NCBI GenBank assembly: GCA_013368315.1
Contig: JAACJM010000039.1
Location: forward strand, 186,001-250,000
DNA: 64,000 bases
Origin: Tetrapyrgos nigripes
Taxonomy: Eukaryota; Basidiomycota; Agaricomycetes; Agaricales; Campanellaceae
Reading direction: 5' to 3'
In this document: positions 31,909 through 45,300 of the stretch, piece by piece
Position numbering within the stretch: position 1 is the first letter of the stretch
Layout of the letters: every line of letters starts with the position of its first letter
Program-made: the position numbers and the translations under genes
The notes under the pieces: generated by a model
Told to the model about the DNA's origin: nothing
The model's database searches: none
What the model saw: the letters and a program-made list of their open reading frames with translations, nothing else

Positions 31909-34900
31909 ATGTCACAGGCCGACAGACTGCGAATCGCAATTGTTAGATTTTTCCTCCTGCATGGTGTACCTAAAGCTCATAGTTCTGCTCACCACAGGCT
32001 CTGACGGCGTTGAAATTCAAGCCTCAAGATCAGTCGTGTGCCTGTGCGTTGTTATATTTTCTTCCACTAGGACCAGGCACTCACCTTTTTATCCGTCTCT
32101 GTTGCATATACGGTGTCCACATGTGCCCATCTTACCCCGGACCGATATCATACATGCTTCAACGACTATCGTCTACTGTCGTTCGCCCAATCATCATAAA
32201 CCACTTTCTGTCGGACGTTTCTTGACAGCATTCGTTCTCCAGCTGCGTTCCGCCTTTCCTGGATCAGAACCTACTGCGCCTACCGCAGATGGCTCATGGA
32301 AGACCCATGCGTTGGATCTTGAACGCCGGATTGCTGAACTCCAAAGAAAATATGAGGCTGAGCAAATCAGTACGTCTTCATTGGCCGCCAAATCTTTTCT
32401 TGTTTAAATTTCTTCCTTGCGTCATTTGGAAAATCTTCGGCGATCGCGAGTTTGGAGACCCATTTCCAAGTGTAACATGTAAAGTTGTAAAGTCCTACAC
32501 CTTTGAGCCTCAACGCTGTCCCGGGTACCTTTCCGCATGGATCATTGGATGTACATACTCTGATCTAGAAGATCCTTTTCAATACCTGGCTTTTCGACCT
32601 CTTCATTTTGTTATTGAAGGCTGTTCCTTTTCGTATCCTCTCAGCCGACCTATGTCTTGAAGCTCCTTGGACTGGTTGTTCGCATTTTTTAATACTTCCG
32701 ATTCCTCCTCGGATTTACTTCCATGATCTTGAACATTTTTCTTCCGTGGTTTGGACCTTTTTGGGGCATGTGCGTCGGGTCTCTCGTCGAAAAGGAATTT
32801 CAATACACGACGTCAACCTACTACGTCAACGCGCCTATTGCAGCTACTTCCGCTCTCAATTTCCATTTCCATTGATCTGGGTGGTCGGTTATCTGAAGAA
32901 TCGATCCTTTGGGAGGATGGAGAGGCGGGTCTTCCGCGTCGTTTGTGTTATTTATTCCATCTCATTTTGCATTTTATTTTGTCCATATGTCTCTTTTCCG
33001 TCTCCATATTTTTCGGACTGTATCCGTGTCGGCCCTCAATTGATTGGAGCAACTTGTCAACAGAACATCTCTCCCTGGTTCACGAGGGTCAACAATCGGC
33101 AGACAACATATTGACGACGGCTATTACCACCGCTAATGTTACCGTTGTTGCGGGCTCAGAGCACCTATCGGGTCAAAATATGGTATCGGGCGCTCCGCCT
33201 TCTGCAAGGAGCATGACCGACGCAGAAGGGACCAAAGCGTTGAACGAAAAGGCAGAGGCGAAAAAGAAGAAAAAGAAAGACGCTCGGAAAGAAAAGGACG
33301 GAACCCAAAAGGCGCCGAAGGTACTCGCTAACCCAGCCTCCAACGGTCTCCAACCCTACGAGCAGGTCAAACTGAACCTGGAAACAATCCTGGCAGGGTT
33401 GGCTGATGGTGAGGAAACTTCATATGGCTCCTCATCTCTCCTCATCTGTGGCACGCGACCTTGGTCCACAGATTGTTACTTTGCGCCACACTGGTTTTAA
33501 TATTGTCTTTTGAGATCATCCGGTATCTGACTTTTTTCATTAGATGCGAACTTCCTACCAACTCGCAACCTCGGCTCAAGCCCTCAATCGAGCCTCTTCT
33601 CTTCGTTTTCAGATTTTACGCAGGTCTATTCATCGACTTGTACAGAAATGCATTCGGGACACCCTCCCGGTCTGCAATTAAGAGGTCTTCTCTTGTCATC
33701 CACAATCCGCACTCTCGAAGCTGTCGCTATGGTGTTAAGAGAAATTCTTGAGCTCTTTCGCCCTAGAACCGAAAACGAAGATCGCAATAAATCCCAAAAT
33801 GGTAAACCCGATGCTTCTTCCGAGTTGATATCTGCGCCTTCTGCTTCGTCTTTGCAACCAGAGCGTTCCTCATTCCTCTTCCGTTCTATCTTCCGCTCCG
33901 AAACCCGATCCCAAATACAGTCATTCACAAACTTTTCACGGTCAATACCCACCCTAAAAACATTACGATCCCTCCTCTGTCACCTGCTTTCTATTTCCAT
34001 TCCTATCCTGCTTTCCTCTTGCGGTCCGCACCTGTCAAATGCTTCCTCGATGCGGGATAGCCCAAATGTACTCAATAATACCCCAGGCAGTCGTTTGAAA
34101 TTTACCCAAGTTCCAAAGCCGAGGGAGGTCTCGACGTGCGAATCCTCGCATGATGCGCCTCTTCCTCAGGCCCTGCACCTTTCCGCCAATGGCAGAAGGA
34201 CCACGAATCTGTTCTCCACGTCCGAGGATCAACTTCTTCTATACGATTCCTGCCACAATTCCGAATACACCCGTTCAGAAAGGCAATCTGACAAGATCCA
34301 TCAGCAGACGTCACAGCAACTGCAGGAACGAAACAGACTAGAGGCAGAACGCTTCCTCGATGCGCTTATGGCGAATATATTCATTCCTATAATTCATCTG
34401 CTTTACCCCGTCTCTGAAGGGTTTCTGTTGGGCGTATTTACGCCTTTTCAAAAGGGAGGAGGGTCCGCCAATGGGACCGCTAGAAAGAAGACTAATTCTA
34501 CCAAGACTAGCGAATTAGGCGATGCAGCTGGAAAGACTTCAAGTGTCCCGCCTGCTGCGGTCCCTGTAGACATCAGAACGGAGGTTTTGACACTCTTCCG
34601 GTCAACATTTTTGACATTGACTACATCCATCTCCAATGCTTCCACTGTGGCTGGAACCCCAAACTCAGACGCCTCTTCTTCATCGTCATTGTACCTGGAG
34701 GACACACTGACAGACCTTACGGACTACCTCTCGTTACTCACCACACGCGAGCTGGTCAAGCTATACAGCCCTTCTACATCTTCTCCCGCTTCTTCCACTT
34801 CACTCTCAGATGTGTGCCAGAGCTATAGCCACCACCATTCAAAATATACGCCGCATAACCCCTCTCATTCCAACTCTAACGGAGCCTCAAGTCCTTTCGG

Positions 34901-37858
34901 TAATAATCTTCCAATCAGGCTGTCCTACCCATCCAATACACTCAACACGAACACGACGGCTTTTCCTGAACACGCACCATTGCCAATACCATTCTCGAAA
35001 GACGCCGCCGCGAGGGGGACCTTCGAGAATCCCATCGAGTCTGACATTATAGAGAATCGGGGCGTCCGTACAACTACTGATATTCATAAATTTGTCGTCG
35101 TTGGTGATGCCGATGATGACCCTGCGCATATATATTTACACTCTCACTCACGTCCACCACGTCCACACTTGCAATTGCATTCTCAATTCCCTTTCCACAC
35201 ACGCGCACGTCCACATCCTGCACAGCATGAGCCTGCTGCCTCGAAATCGGACCTCGTTTTTCCAAACGAACCTGCAGGCAATATCGATTTGGCGGGTGGT
35301 GCTGGCGGTGGTGCTTCTGTTTCTGCCCCTACTTCTGAAACCGGCGTTCGAACCCTCGGACGTGAAAATGGTCGTGTGCAGACTAAGATCCCCGTTCTCG
35401 GTGACCTCGAGGCAAATCATGCCAATGCTCAGAGTGCTAGCGCTAACACGGGGAATCAACACCGTCGGTCCGCTTATCCTTCTTACTACCCGAACACATA
35501 CGCGTCCGCTTACCCAGGTGCAGGGACTCACCTTTACGGTCACCCCGGTGCCCGTTACGGGGGGCCCCCTCCGTACGCGTTCCCGTCGTCGTTGCCAACC
35601 TCAAACAACTCGGATAAAATTTTACCTTCCTACGCTTCGTCGTCGTGGTATTCACGCATACAGAAATTAGCGAGGAAAGACACTGCGTGGTATCTCTGTG
35701 CGATGTTGCATGTGTTAATTGAGTTTGCTGAGGGGAGGTCGTATTCGTACTCGTTACCCGTTCCGGGGAGACCGGGGGCGGAGAGTGCTGCTGCTCCTGC
35801 TACCAACGCTAGAGCTACGACTACTACTTCGAGTGCTCATAATGCTATTAGAGAGGCAGAGAAAGAAGAGGGCATACGTATGGAAAAGCAAAAGCAAAGG
35901 CGCACTGATTCTGAAGCGCGTACGCATACGCGTAGTCATATCGATGGTGTTGGTACTGATATTTCTTATATGATGGATCTTGGTCAAGATGAAGATGGTG
36001 GAAATGACCATGATATCGATGGATATGAATATGGAGATGTGGATGGACCAACAGATGGATATGGATATGATGGATTCCGTGGCGTAGGGAAATCGAAGGG
36101 AACAGGGAAGGCCTCGAGGCAGCGTTTACACGGTACTGATGATATCGATGAAGGGGGAAGGAGGGGAAACGAACATGGACACGAGGCTCAGAAGGAGAAG
36201 GAGATGGGAAAGAAGTGCAGTGGGAAGGGAAATGAAGGGGAAGGACAAGGGGCCATTGAAAAGAAGCGTTCGAACTTTGAAGAGAAGGAAAGAAAGAAGA
36301 AGAAAAACGCGAATCAACGCGTCGATGAGCTCCAGGACGCGGATCCAAATCATCATCCTGAACATGAGGCTTCGGCTTCGGCTTCTGAGCATGAACGTGG
36401 AGGTGGAGGCGGGGGTAAGGCTTGGGGCCATTTCGGAGGTGAGTACTTGAGAGCATCTGAGTAGTAGCTATAGAGTCGTTATAGACTACTAGACCGGCTA
36501 TTTCTCCGCATTTGTTATGTTATTTCGTCAGTGGTGTCCCAACCGGATCGTCATTTTTCATTTGTTTTCTTCTTCCGTCTTTTCTCATTCCCAATCTTCT
36601 TAAATCCTCAAATTCTTACATATAACTAACTCGTCCAGCTTCAGGCACCGAGGCTCCATTCAGTAATCAAGATGAACGATCCCTTCTAAGGAAAGGAATG
36701 GTCGATGCACTCTTGGGCTTGCTTAGGTCTACTACTACCACTTCTTCCACTAGTACTTTTGCTTCCACTTCCACTTACACCGCCGGTACTTTCACATCCA
36801 CTTCCGCCGGCAGAGGAAAACCTGACCCTGCAACTGAACCTGGAACTAAAACTTCAGCTGGAATTCAGACTAGACGACCTGGAATTCAAACTGGACCTAG
36901 AACTGAAATTGGATTTGGAGGTGGTGAGCCTGGAAAGGGGGTAGGGGCGGCGGCGGCGGCGTCTTCGGTCCAGGCTTCAACTCCTCCAAGCTCGGGATCG
37001 AGTTGTATCCATGGTAAAGGGACTAGGACTGCCACTGAGATTGGTGAGTACTACTTGTTACTACCTACTATTCATATATCATATCGTTCATATGACATTT
37101 TCAAACTTTCAACTTTGGATTATTGAATATCTATATTATTATATAGAGACGACGACGACAGGAGAGGTTGAGATGATTACTAGTAGTAGCTCCGTTTCCT
37201 TGTCAATCATATATGTTCATGCTCATTTACGTGTCGATGTTGATGTTTATATCGTTTCTTTCTCTTCATCTTCCTCATACGCATGTTCTTCACCGTTTTC
37301 GTTGTTTTGAATTCCCACGTTCTACGACGTTCCCCTATTCGCGTCGTTTGCATTGGAGCCTACACAATTCTGCCCTCTTGGCTCGTTCTGGCGTCTTGTC
37401 TCGTCTTGTCTCGTCTTGTCTCGTCTCCTGTTCTGATTCTCCTCTGCTCTGCATTCCCCATTTCCCTTTTTCACTTTTGGCTGGCATAGTGCGTGCCGAC
37501 AAGCTAATTGGTGCCACCGTGGCTGAATCTGTGGCTCGTCGGTGTCTTTTACATATGTCTCCCTCCCTCCCTCTTCGTCTTTATCTACATACCGTTCGCT
37601 CAGTGGATACATAATTTGGTTACTGATTCGTTGGTTTGAATGACAGGGACAGGGACAGGGACAGGGGATGAAAGTGGGAGTGGAGTCCGAATCAACAGCC
37701 GCGACGGTGGCTGCAATCAAGACCACGAAACCAAAAACCAAACCGAAAATCCGCGCCACAGAACGATAGACAGGATAGACATCGACATGGATGAACTCGA
37801 AAAAGACATGATCATGGCGGTTGTGGAGAGGTGGTGGAGGTGTTTTCCTGATTCTTGA
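31909..37858 (+). CDS. Large, mostly low-complexity protein of unknown function
   Basis: I do not recognise the family. Proposed exons: 31909-31941, 31998-32037, 32229-32369, 33064-33408, 33544-36438, 36645-37043 and one from 37490. The C-terminus is not settled: a last exon from about 37647 to the TGA at 37858 reads well (DELEKDMIMAVVERWWRCF) but does not fit the phase of the nearest donor. A short N-terminal helix and coiled coil (LDLERRIAELQRKYEAEQIK) come first, then a Lys-rich patch. Separated helical blocks follow: LEAVAMVLREILELFRPR, then FLDALMANIFIPIIHLLYPV, WYLCAMLHVLIEFAEG, and LLRKGMVDALLGLLRS. Between them are long Ser/Thr/His/Asp/Gly-rich stretches. The helices look like parts of one helical domain spread over more than 1000 residues. 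The roughly 700-nt intron at 32370-33063 is unusually long for this genome and may hide an exon. Confidence 0.6.
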
Positions 37859-40800
37859 ACGGATGTACTAGTACTACTTACTGTTCTTTGCTATCACTTC
37901 TTGCTCTGTGCTCTGTGCTCTGCTTTCCTTTCCTGTTACGTTGTCAATGTTCAGTACTCAGTACTTTTCTTCGTTTTGATGATCATGATACGTTTCATGA
38001 TCATCACGTTCAATCTCTGCTTCAGGTATCAGCTTGATCAAGTTTTTCTTTTCCCTCACTGGCCTGCTGTGGCTGGCTGCCCTTTCCGATTCGAATTCTT
38101 TCCTCAGCCTGACCATTCTGGCCGGCGCCATATGCATTAATGTTCTGATTTTTTTCTGTCGGGTACGAGTACGACGGCGACGGCGACGGACGACTTGCTG
38201 TTAGTAATTACTGTACCTACTCGTACTTACCTCTTCATAATTATAATTACCTTCGGTTATCATGCTCATCTGCTGCGCCTGCGCCTGCGCATCCGACTCC
38301 GGTACAGCGATGACCGGTATATACCGGTACCGACGACGGCTTAAAGTTGAAGTTGAAGCACTGATCAGAAGCCTTTGAACTTTGACTTTGAACCTGTGCT
38401 CGTGAGTCGGCGAGTCGAGGTCGGTAAGTCACTAAGTGTGGTTTGGTGAGTCGAGTCGGGTCGGCTTGAAGTTGAAGCTTCTGTCGGGATCACCCAGTCC
38501 GACTCGGAGGTTTGGTCGTATGTTTTGTAATATGTAGTATGCTATCGTTAATTATATTGCAATATATGTACGTTAGTATTGCTATGTTACTGTAGTAGCT
38601 GGCTGCTGTACGGTCCACTGACTCGGAGGAAGGACGAACGGGAACTTGTGGACAAGTATGAACGGAAAAACGAACGGAGGATAATCTTGGGATAATCGAT
38701 AAGTACTTCAAGTACTAGTAAGCTCTAGTAAGTACATACATACATAGAATCTAGACGGAACGCAATGCCAGTGAATACCAGTGGCCCAGTGGCCCAGTGA
38801 CCATGCACACCTGGGCTCGGAGTCGCGCCAAGTATATAGAGATAATTAAGTGGGATTAGGAGGGATTAGGATGTGTGCGATTACTAGGATTCGGATGTGA
38901 CGATTAAGATTTTCGGATGTGATTAGGATTCGGAATATGCTAGGACTTGGTGTGTATACTACGCATGTACGTTCGACATGACCGGTACCAAATCGCCCTA
39001 CTTGGTATGATATGTATATGATCATCACTATGGGTTTACATATGACTTGGGGTTGAGCTTGAGCCACCCAACCCGAGGCCTGAGCCTGAGTACTGAGTAG
39101 TACTGAGTGATCACTGTGTGTGTAGGTGTATAGGTAACAGTATGCCGCATTCGCATCTACATCTGCATCTGCATCTGCATCCTTGCTTAATCAAAGCTTG
39201 AGCACTTTTAAGCACGCGTCCTACTCAGACGGAACGGAATGCATATGGAATCGGAAACGCAGTGATTCTGTGATTCTGTGATTCTGGAATGAATGCCCTG
39301 AGACTAGTACTTACTTGAGTACTAGTGACCATGGCCTACCCGGTGGAGAAAGTGGAGAGTACTTTGAAGTTAGTTGATGCCTCCATGATGCCATGCAGAT
39401 GGAGGAGGAGCAAGGAGCAAGCCTGCAATTGCAACGGGCCCGATAGTGTAACTAGGTAAGGTAAGAATGGTAAGAATGTATAGTCGGTCGGATGTATATG
39501 GTCGGAATCGAATCGGGAATCGGGATGTCGATGAACTACTCTAGCTATAGCATAGAAAACGACTCTACTGCAACTGGGCACTCGGTAGTATAATGATATC
39601 ATTTCAAAGTCATAATTTCGGAGGTCTTCGAATTTCGCAAGTCATGTACATATCTACATATTCATAATGATGATCTGCTCTTTCCCCACACCGCACCGTG
39701 CGCACCGACGATCTCTGAATCTCTACAGAGTGTACAAGTCTGCCTCCTGGCTTATTGCCAAAGTAGTCGAAAGGGGTAGACACACCGCCGCCGTACTTTA
39801 CCACCCTCAAGGAAGTTGACGTTTTAATGCGCCGCACGATGTACAAGTGGAGGTGGAGGTGGAAGATGCAGGGTAGAGGTCGGGTGAGGAGGTCGAGTTG
39901 GAGCTCGTAAGATTCAACAGATTCGATTTTCAGAAAGTGATATCATACATGATTAATCCTACATGACATTGTCATTGTTGGAAGAAGAAGAAAGAAGGAA
40001 GAAAGGAGGAAGGACCGTAAGGACTCGTTCCTCGTGTATGGTGTGTGCGTAGTCTAGTCAAGAGAAGAGAAGAGATCTACGTAGTACGCCTTGAGGCAAC
40101 ATAGCATGATCAGATTGATTAGACGCGTCAGACATAAGTAGATCATAGATTATCTTGTACACGCACAAAGTCTAAAGAGAGCGACTTGAGAGAACACGCT
40201 GTATGCAGTGTGTATGTTGGCGTTAACCACTCTTTTCGAGAGCCAGTGTTTCCATTTGCAAAGCTCAACTTTAGCTCAAGGCGTAGAATTTACGCATACC
40301 ACCCGTGTTGGTGTTCGATGTTGTTTCCAATTCTTGATTATGAGCGTGTATATATGATAAGTACTATGGAGACTCGGAAGAGGTTGACCGTGATTCTCAT
40401 TACCAGCAAGAATCAAGACTCAGGCACGCCGCATCTCCACTCCAATGGCAATAGGAATAGACGACAAAAGGGGAGGGCTTGGATTCTCTAGTGGGCACAG
40501 GCAGTATACGACGGCGTTAAAACTCGTTAAAAGCGACCTATGTATGGGAGTGATGCGTTGATGGTGGCGGCATTTCGTGTTTCAAGGGGCGTTGTAGGTT
40601 GCGGCGTTTTGCTACCATTGGGCAATGTATTGATTTTGTTGCGGTCGACGATGTACGAGGTACCAGAAGAGAGAAAAGACTATGATAGAGTTTATGATGG
40701 AATCTGGGATTTGTGATGGAGTTGATGTTGTTGAGAGGGGAGGGAGTTGAGTGGATCGTGATGGGGGATAGGTTCGGTGGGTAGAACGAAGGGAGACATA

Positions 40801-41103
40801 TAGAGACAGCGGAGGCAACGGGGGATAAGTCAGAGGGAGGATGGGTGGGTGTGCATGGGCGTCTGATAAGAAGACGCAGAGGACACTGTACGCGTGGCGT
40901 GTTACGAGACATTGCCAAATGGAGCGATAGGCAGCGGATAGATCCGACGACAGGCGATTTGAGCGGGCGGAAAATTGCAGGGCAGAAAAGCAACACGTGT
41001 AAATAGCCGGAGGGGGGTGTCTGAAAAGGATGCCTGATTTGGAAGGTCCTCGGAAGAATCCATCTGAGATCTGGGATCTCGGCAATAAGAGAAATATAAG
41101 TGG
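37859..41103. other. Gene-free region, about 3.2 kb
   Basis: No gene is supported. The interval is rich in short simple repeats, such as GCATCT units at about 39152-39180, GTGATTCT units at 39262-39285, and ATTAGGAT-like units at 38855-38935. It also has many self-complementary words (ACTAGT, GTAC, TATATA). Minus-strand open frames at 40538-41163 have no motifs and overlap the expected promoter of the FYVE gene. Confidence 0.45.
38313..38328. repeat. 16-bp perfect palindrome
   Basis: ACCGGTATATACCGGT reads the same on both strands. It stands in non-coding sequence. Confidence 0.8.
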
Positions 41104-42354
41104 TTGATGGTTTGGACAATTCCGCCAATGGCTTCCCAACTCTCTGTTGCGCTCGCTGCCCACCCCATCCCCAAAGTCAAAGATGTCGACTCCACCAGCA
41201 TTTCCAGTGACTCGACCGTCTCTACTGCGTCGTCGTCGACCCCGGCCCTCCCGCCGCTAGTCACCGCCCCCGAAGAACACTCCACTACCCCTCTTCGTTC
41301 AAATGAGCACTTGGCCGTGCTGATGCCCAAACACTTGTGGAAATCAGACTCCTTAGCCGCAGTCTGCGACTCATTCTACTGTCGCACCCGTTTCACGCTC
41401 CTCGAGCGCCGGCACCACTGTCGCAAATGCGGAGGCATCTTCTGTCGTCTCTGTTCCTCCCATTCCACGCCCCTTCTCGACACGTCCTCTCTTCCCTTTC
41501 TGCACCCTCCCCGAAACACTCCCATCGTCAAATACGCGTCTCCTACTTCTCCTGTCGTCCAGGCACGCGTATGTGACGACTGCTGGGACCAACTCCACGG
41601 GTGTCCATCCACTCCACGTACCCCAGAACTCACCAATTCCAGACCAATCGCTCTTGCAAGCGCGTCTACATCCTCATCTCCATCCTCTTCATCACCCAAT
41701 ACACCACCCAACGGCCTAGGCCTCGTGGTTCCTCCCCATCTCGAGCCTCAACCCACTTCCCAAGGTCTAAACAGATCCTTATCCCGTTCTTCCTCCAAAC
41801 GCTCTTCCAATCCCGATTTACGAAGACGCGTCACCACGAGATGTACCTTATCCCCTCATCTACCTCCCTTGCTCCCTTTCCCATTGTCTACCGATGCGTC
41901 TTGCGACAGTCCTACTTCTCCTTCCTCTCTTATCTCTCCCACTACATCTATATCATCATCCATTTCTCATCACCAACCCACACCAACCCCCGCCCTAACA
42001 GGCCCCCTCTCAACCTATCCTCTTCGTCACTCCTCCCTCCAATGTAAACGCACAGGCGGAGGTCGATGGACCCCCCAACCTCTCCCCGTCCTCGCAGGCC
42101 ATCGTCTTCCCATTCTCGTCGGTAAAGAGCTCGGTAAAGCTCCTTTCGAAGTAGAAATGGAAAAAGAAGAAGAGAGAGAGAGAAGGAGGAGAGAAAGACC
42201 GGTTATTAGGGATGGTCCCAATGGCGAGTTTCAGATTCGGTTTTGGCGGGACCATCAGGATGTTGCAGCCAGGGATGAGGAGCACGTAGCAGAAGGTGAA
42301 GGTGCAGGTTGGGGCAAGCCCCCGACTAGGAGTTATTCGTTATCGACCTTTTGA
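41104..42354 (+). CDS. FYVE zinc-finger protein
   Basis: Single open frame of 416 residues from 41104; ATGs at 41107 and 41128 are equally good starts and the last would give a protein beginning [12 protein letters not shown] finger lies at about residues 79-165. It has the W..D (LWKSDS) before the first CxxC-like pair, the basic [10 protein letters not shown] core that binds phosphatidylinositol 3-phosphate, FCRLCSSHS, and a final [11 protein letters not shown]. Spacing between the third and fourth Cys pairs is enlarged by a Pro-rich insert. Such proteins are recruited to endosomes. The rest is Ser/Pro/Thr-rich, with a short charged helix near residues 345-365, and shows no second domain. 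No intron is needed. Confidence 0.9.
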   Translation: MMVWTIPPMASQLSVALAAHPIPKVKDVDSTSISSDSTVSTASSSTPALPPLVTAPEEHSTTPLRSNEHLAVLMPKHLWKSDSLAAVCDSFYCRTRFTLLERRHHCRKCGGIFCRLCSSHSTPLLDTSSLPFLHPPRNTPIVKYASPTSPVVQARVCDDCWDQLHGCPSTPRTPELTNSRPIALASASTSSSPSSSSPNTPPNGLGLVVPPHLEPQPTSQGLNRSLSRSSSKRSSNPDLRRRVTTRCTLSPHLPPLLPFPLSTDASCDSPTSPSSLISPTTSISSSISHHQPTPTPALTGPLSTYPLRHSSLQCKRTGGGRWTPQPLPVLAGHRLPILVGKELGKAPFEVEMEKEEERERRRRERPVIRDGPNGEFQIRFWRDHQDVAARDEEHVAEGEGAGWGKPPTRSYSLSTF

Positions 42355-45300
42355 AAGGGGACCTTGTTTTTTGGTGTCGTATCGTTATTGCTGTATATCT
42401 CCGTGTTTCCTCTTTATTGATATCCTATCCCCCCTACCCTTATAACCTATGTTATCCTCCTCATATGTACTCTTATCGTCTCGCCTCTTGCATCTCCTTT
42501 CCTTGGTTCTCCTTGCGTCTTTTGCTTCTGCTGTCTATACCTTTGCTTTGCTTTATACCTTGCTTGGCTCTGGCTCTACGTGCTGTGTTGTGCGTTGCGT
42601 TGTCTTCGTTCTTTTGGACTCTTTTGCATTCGTTCTTTGGCTTTGTCTTTGTTCTCCCATCCAACCTTCGTTCTTCTCGTGCGCTACCTCTCTCCTCTGT
42701 CCCCCTCCCCTCCCGCGTCTCTCATCCACTTATCCATATCCATATCTTGAGATTTTTTGTTGTCTCTTGTCCTTTGTACCCGTACTCTCTCCTACTTGTC
42801 TCCTGTCACCCCATACCCTACACGTGTCACCACCTACTGTCTGTCTGTTAAACTAGAGTATGAGCCGTATATACAGTACTTATCATTATCATTATCACCC
42901 CGTCGTTATCCGTCATTATCACCATGTAGATAGGTACTACACACATACATACGTAGAAGAGAAGAGTAATGAGTAATGATTTTTTTGTTGTCCAAGCTAC
43001 AAGTAGTGAGCTCGTTAGACGTCGACGATATATCGATAAACTCTGGACTTGGGTTGGGTTGACAACAAATTCTACTTGTACATATTTACTACGTATTTAC
43101 TCGCTGACTGTACCTGCTCCACTCAGTAACTAAGCCTGTAGCTGTAACAACTTGAAGGCTTGAACGAAGAACGAAGTACCCCGACCTGACCTGAGTACTG
43201 AGTACTGAGTCCTGACCGACCTGACCGACGAGGTACACACTTATAATAAACTAAAAAAAAAAGTAAGAAGGTAAGGAGAGCGCTAACTAGAACTAGCTAT
43301 CTACAAGTATATTATGCAGCGAGCTAGTTTGCAAATTATTGTAGAATTAGAATTATCAATTAAGCTCAAGCTCTGGCCTTACCTTACTTGGAAGTTGGGG
43401 GGAGCGGCGGTGATTTTGACCTTGACCTTGACCTTGACCCTTGGGCCTGTTACGCCTGTACGAATTCTATGTATTTAAATACTACTTGGCGACCTTACTC
43501 GCTCGATACTCAGTAACAGTACTAGTACATATAGTAGCTGTAACTGTGTAACTGTGTAACTGTAACACCTTGAAAGCTTGAACGAAGACTGAAGTAAAAG
43601 TACTCAACTTAAGTAATCCAACCGACGACTATTTACCCGACCGACGAGGTATGTACATCGGTAGGATACTCACTTGAACGCATACACCTAAACGAATGCA
43701 GGGTTAGGTTCGGGTTTGTCTTTCCCTTATACTTACGCCGGCGTCTCCAAGTCTCTTTGTATGCATAATTCAAATTAAAGCTGTACATATGTGTACAGTA
43801 CTCTACTCCACAGTTTGCCACAGCTGTCAGACTTCCAACAGAGTTCAGTATGTATGTACTTTAGTCGTGAATCGTGGATGTCGGTACATAGACCGACGTA
43901 AGGAAGTAGTAGTAAGCAGTCAGTGGTAAGCTCAAGTAGCAACTTCAAGTACATACATAGTAAGTAGTACTAGTACAAATCCAACCACCCTGATTAATAT
44001 CGATTAATATTGGCCGGGCCCTGGACTAAGTACCTACCTTGGCGCCTTCGTCGGTCGAGCCTATACGCTCCACTCGTTTTAACCTCGTTTACTGCAAGTC
44101 CAAGTCTGTCTGTAACTCGTTTGAATTCAAATAAGAAATAGCCGGTAGGTACTAGGAGTTGGGATTAATGATTATCCGATTATATATGTATGTAGGCGCA
44201 ACCAGGCGCTCACTGGCAACCCTGCAGGCTACCGGAGCCCGGACCTTCCCTACTCAGCGCTCAGGCTCAGGCTTGCGCTTAACTTTCCCTTCCCTAAGTA
44301 TCCCAAGTACTTACATATGTACTGTATGAGACTGTATGTACATATGTACCCTGGTACTCTGAGCCTGGCACTAGGTATGTAGGTATGATAATGTAGACCC
44401 TGGCCATAGTGCAAGTTGCAACAAATTCAGTGGGCTATGTATGTAGACTGCCAGTGGCTCTCTTGAGTCTTTGCTAGTCTTTAATTCGAATTCACGGTTT
44501 GTTGGCGTTGGCGTTAGCGAGAGCCTACTTGGAGGACTGCCGACTTTGAATTCAGACTTCAGACTCCGAGTCGGAGAGACAGAGACAGAGACAGAATGAG
44601 GATTGGACGTGGAGGTGCGATGGCTGATGGGTCGGACGAGGGGGTGTCAATATTAATTTGCAACGAGACTACGAGTTGTGACTGTTGCGACGCATGAGGG
44701 CAGGGTGGGGGTGGGGCGACGTCGCGCGAGTCGCGACACGGAGGATGTAGGGTAGGTACGTAGGTACGTAGGTAGAGGCAGGGAGGAGAGGGGGCCACAG
44801 GTTCTGAGGTTGCCCTCGGACTTCAGCTTCAGTATAGTAGACTGAACTCTAGACTCCGGAAGCTCAAACCATACGTTCCGAACTCAGCTTCCGTTCGTTT
44901 TCCGCTTACTTGTTCCCACTCTGACAAGCTCTCGCAGGTCGGAATTCCGACCTGTTTTCTATCCGAACAGGTTTTAACAAGTAAGTAAGAATAAAGAGTG
45001 AGTAAGTGGCTCTAAACGTGGCCATGCGCCCGGTAATATTCCAAGCCGGCGCCGTCTGTGTCTGTGTGTCTTTAGCAGTTAGTAGTAATAGGGTGTCTTT
45101 AGCCTAAAATGACCACCTCTACATCTCTTCTGACTCTTCAAAGCTCCTGATACCGACACCGTTACACCGACACCGACTTTCCGAAATGAAATTCAAATAT
45201 TCAAATGGCGCAGCAGCTGCAAGGCACTGGTGAATGCACAGCATGCCGCATGCGCCTCAACTTGAAGCCGTAGCCGTGGAGCCAGTTGCCGACTGGCCGA

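Noticed and set aside
35848..36456. Open frame of 202 codons on the minus strand inside the large unknown gene
   Set aside because: It is the reverse complement of the Asp/Glu/Lys-rich and His-rich stretch of the plus-strand exon; composition alone keeps it open and no motif is seen.
40538..41163. Two overlapping minus-strand frames before the FYVE gene
   Set aside because: Low-complexity Pro/Ser/His composition, no motif, and they overlap the expected FYVE promoter.
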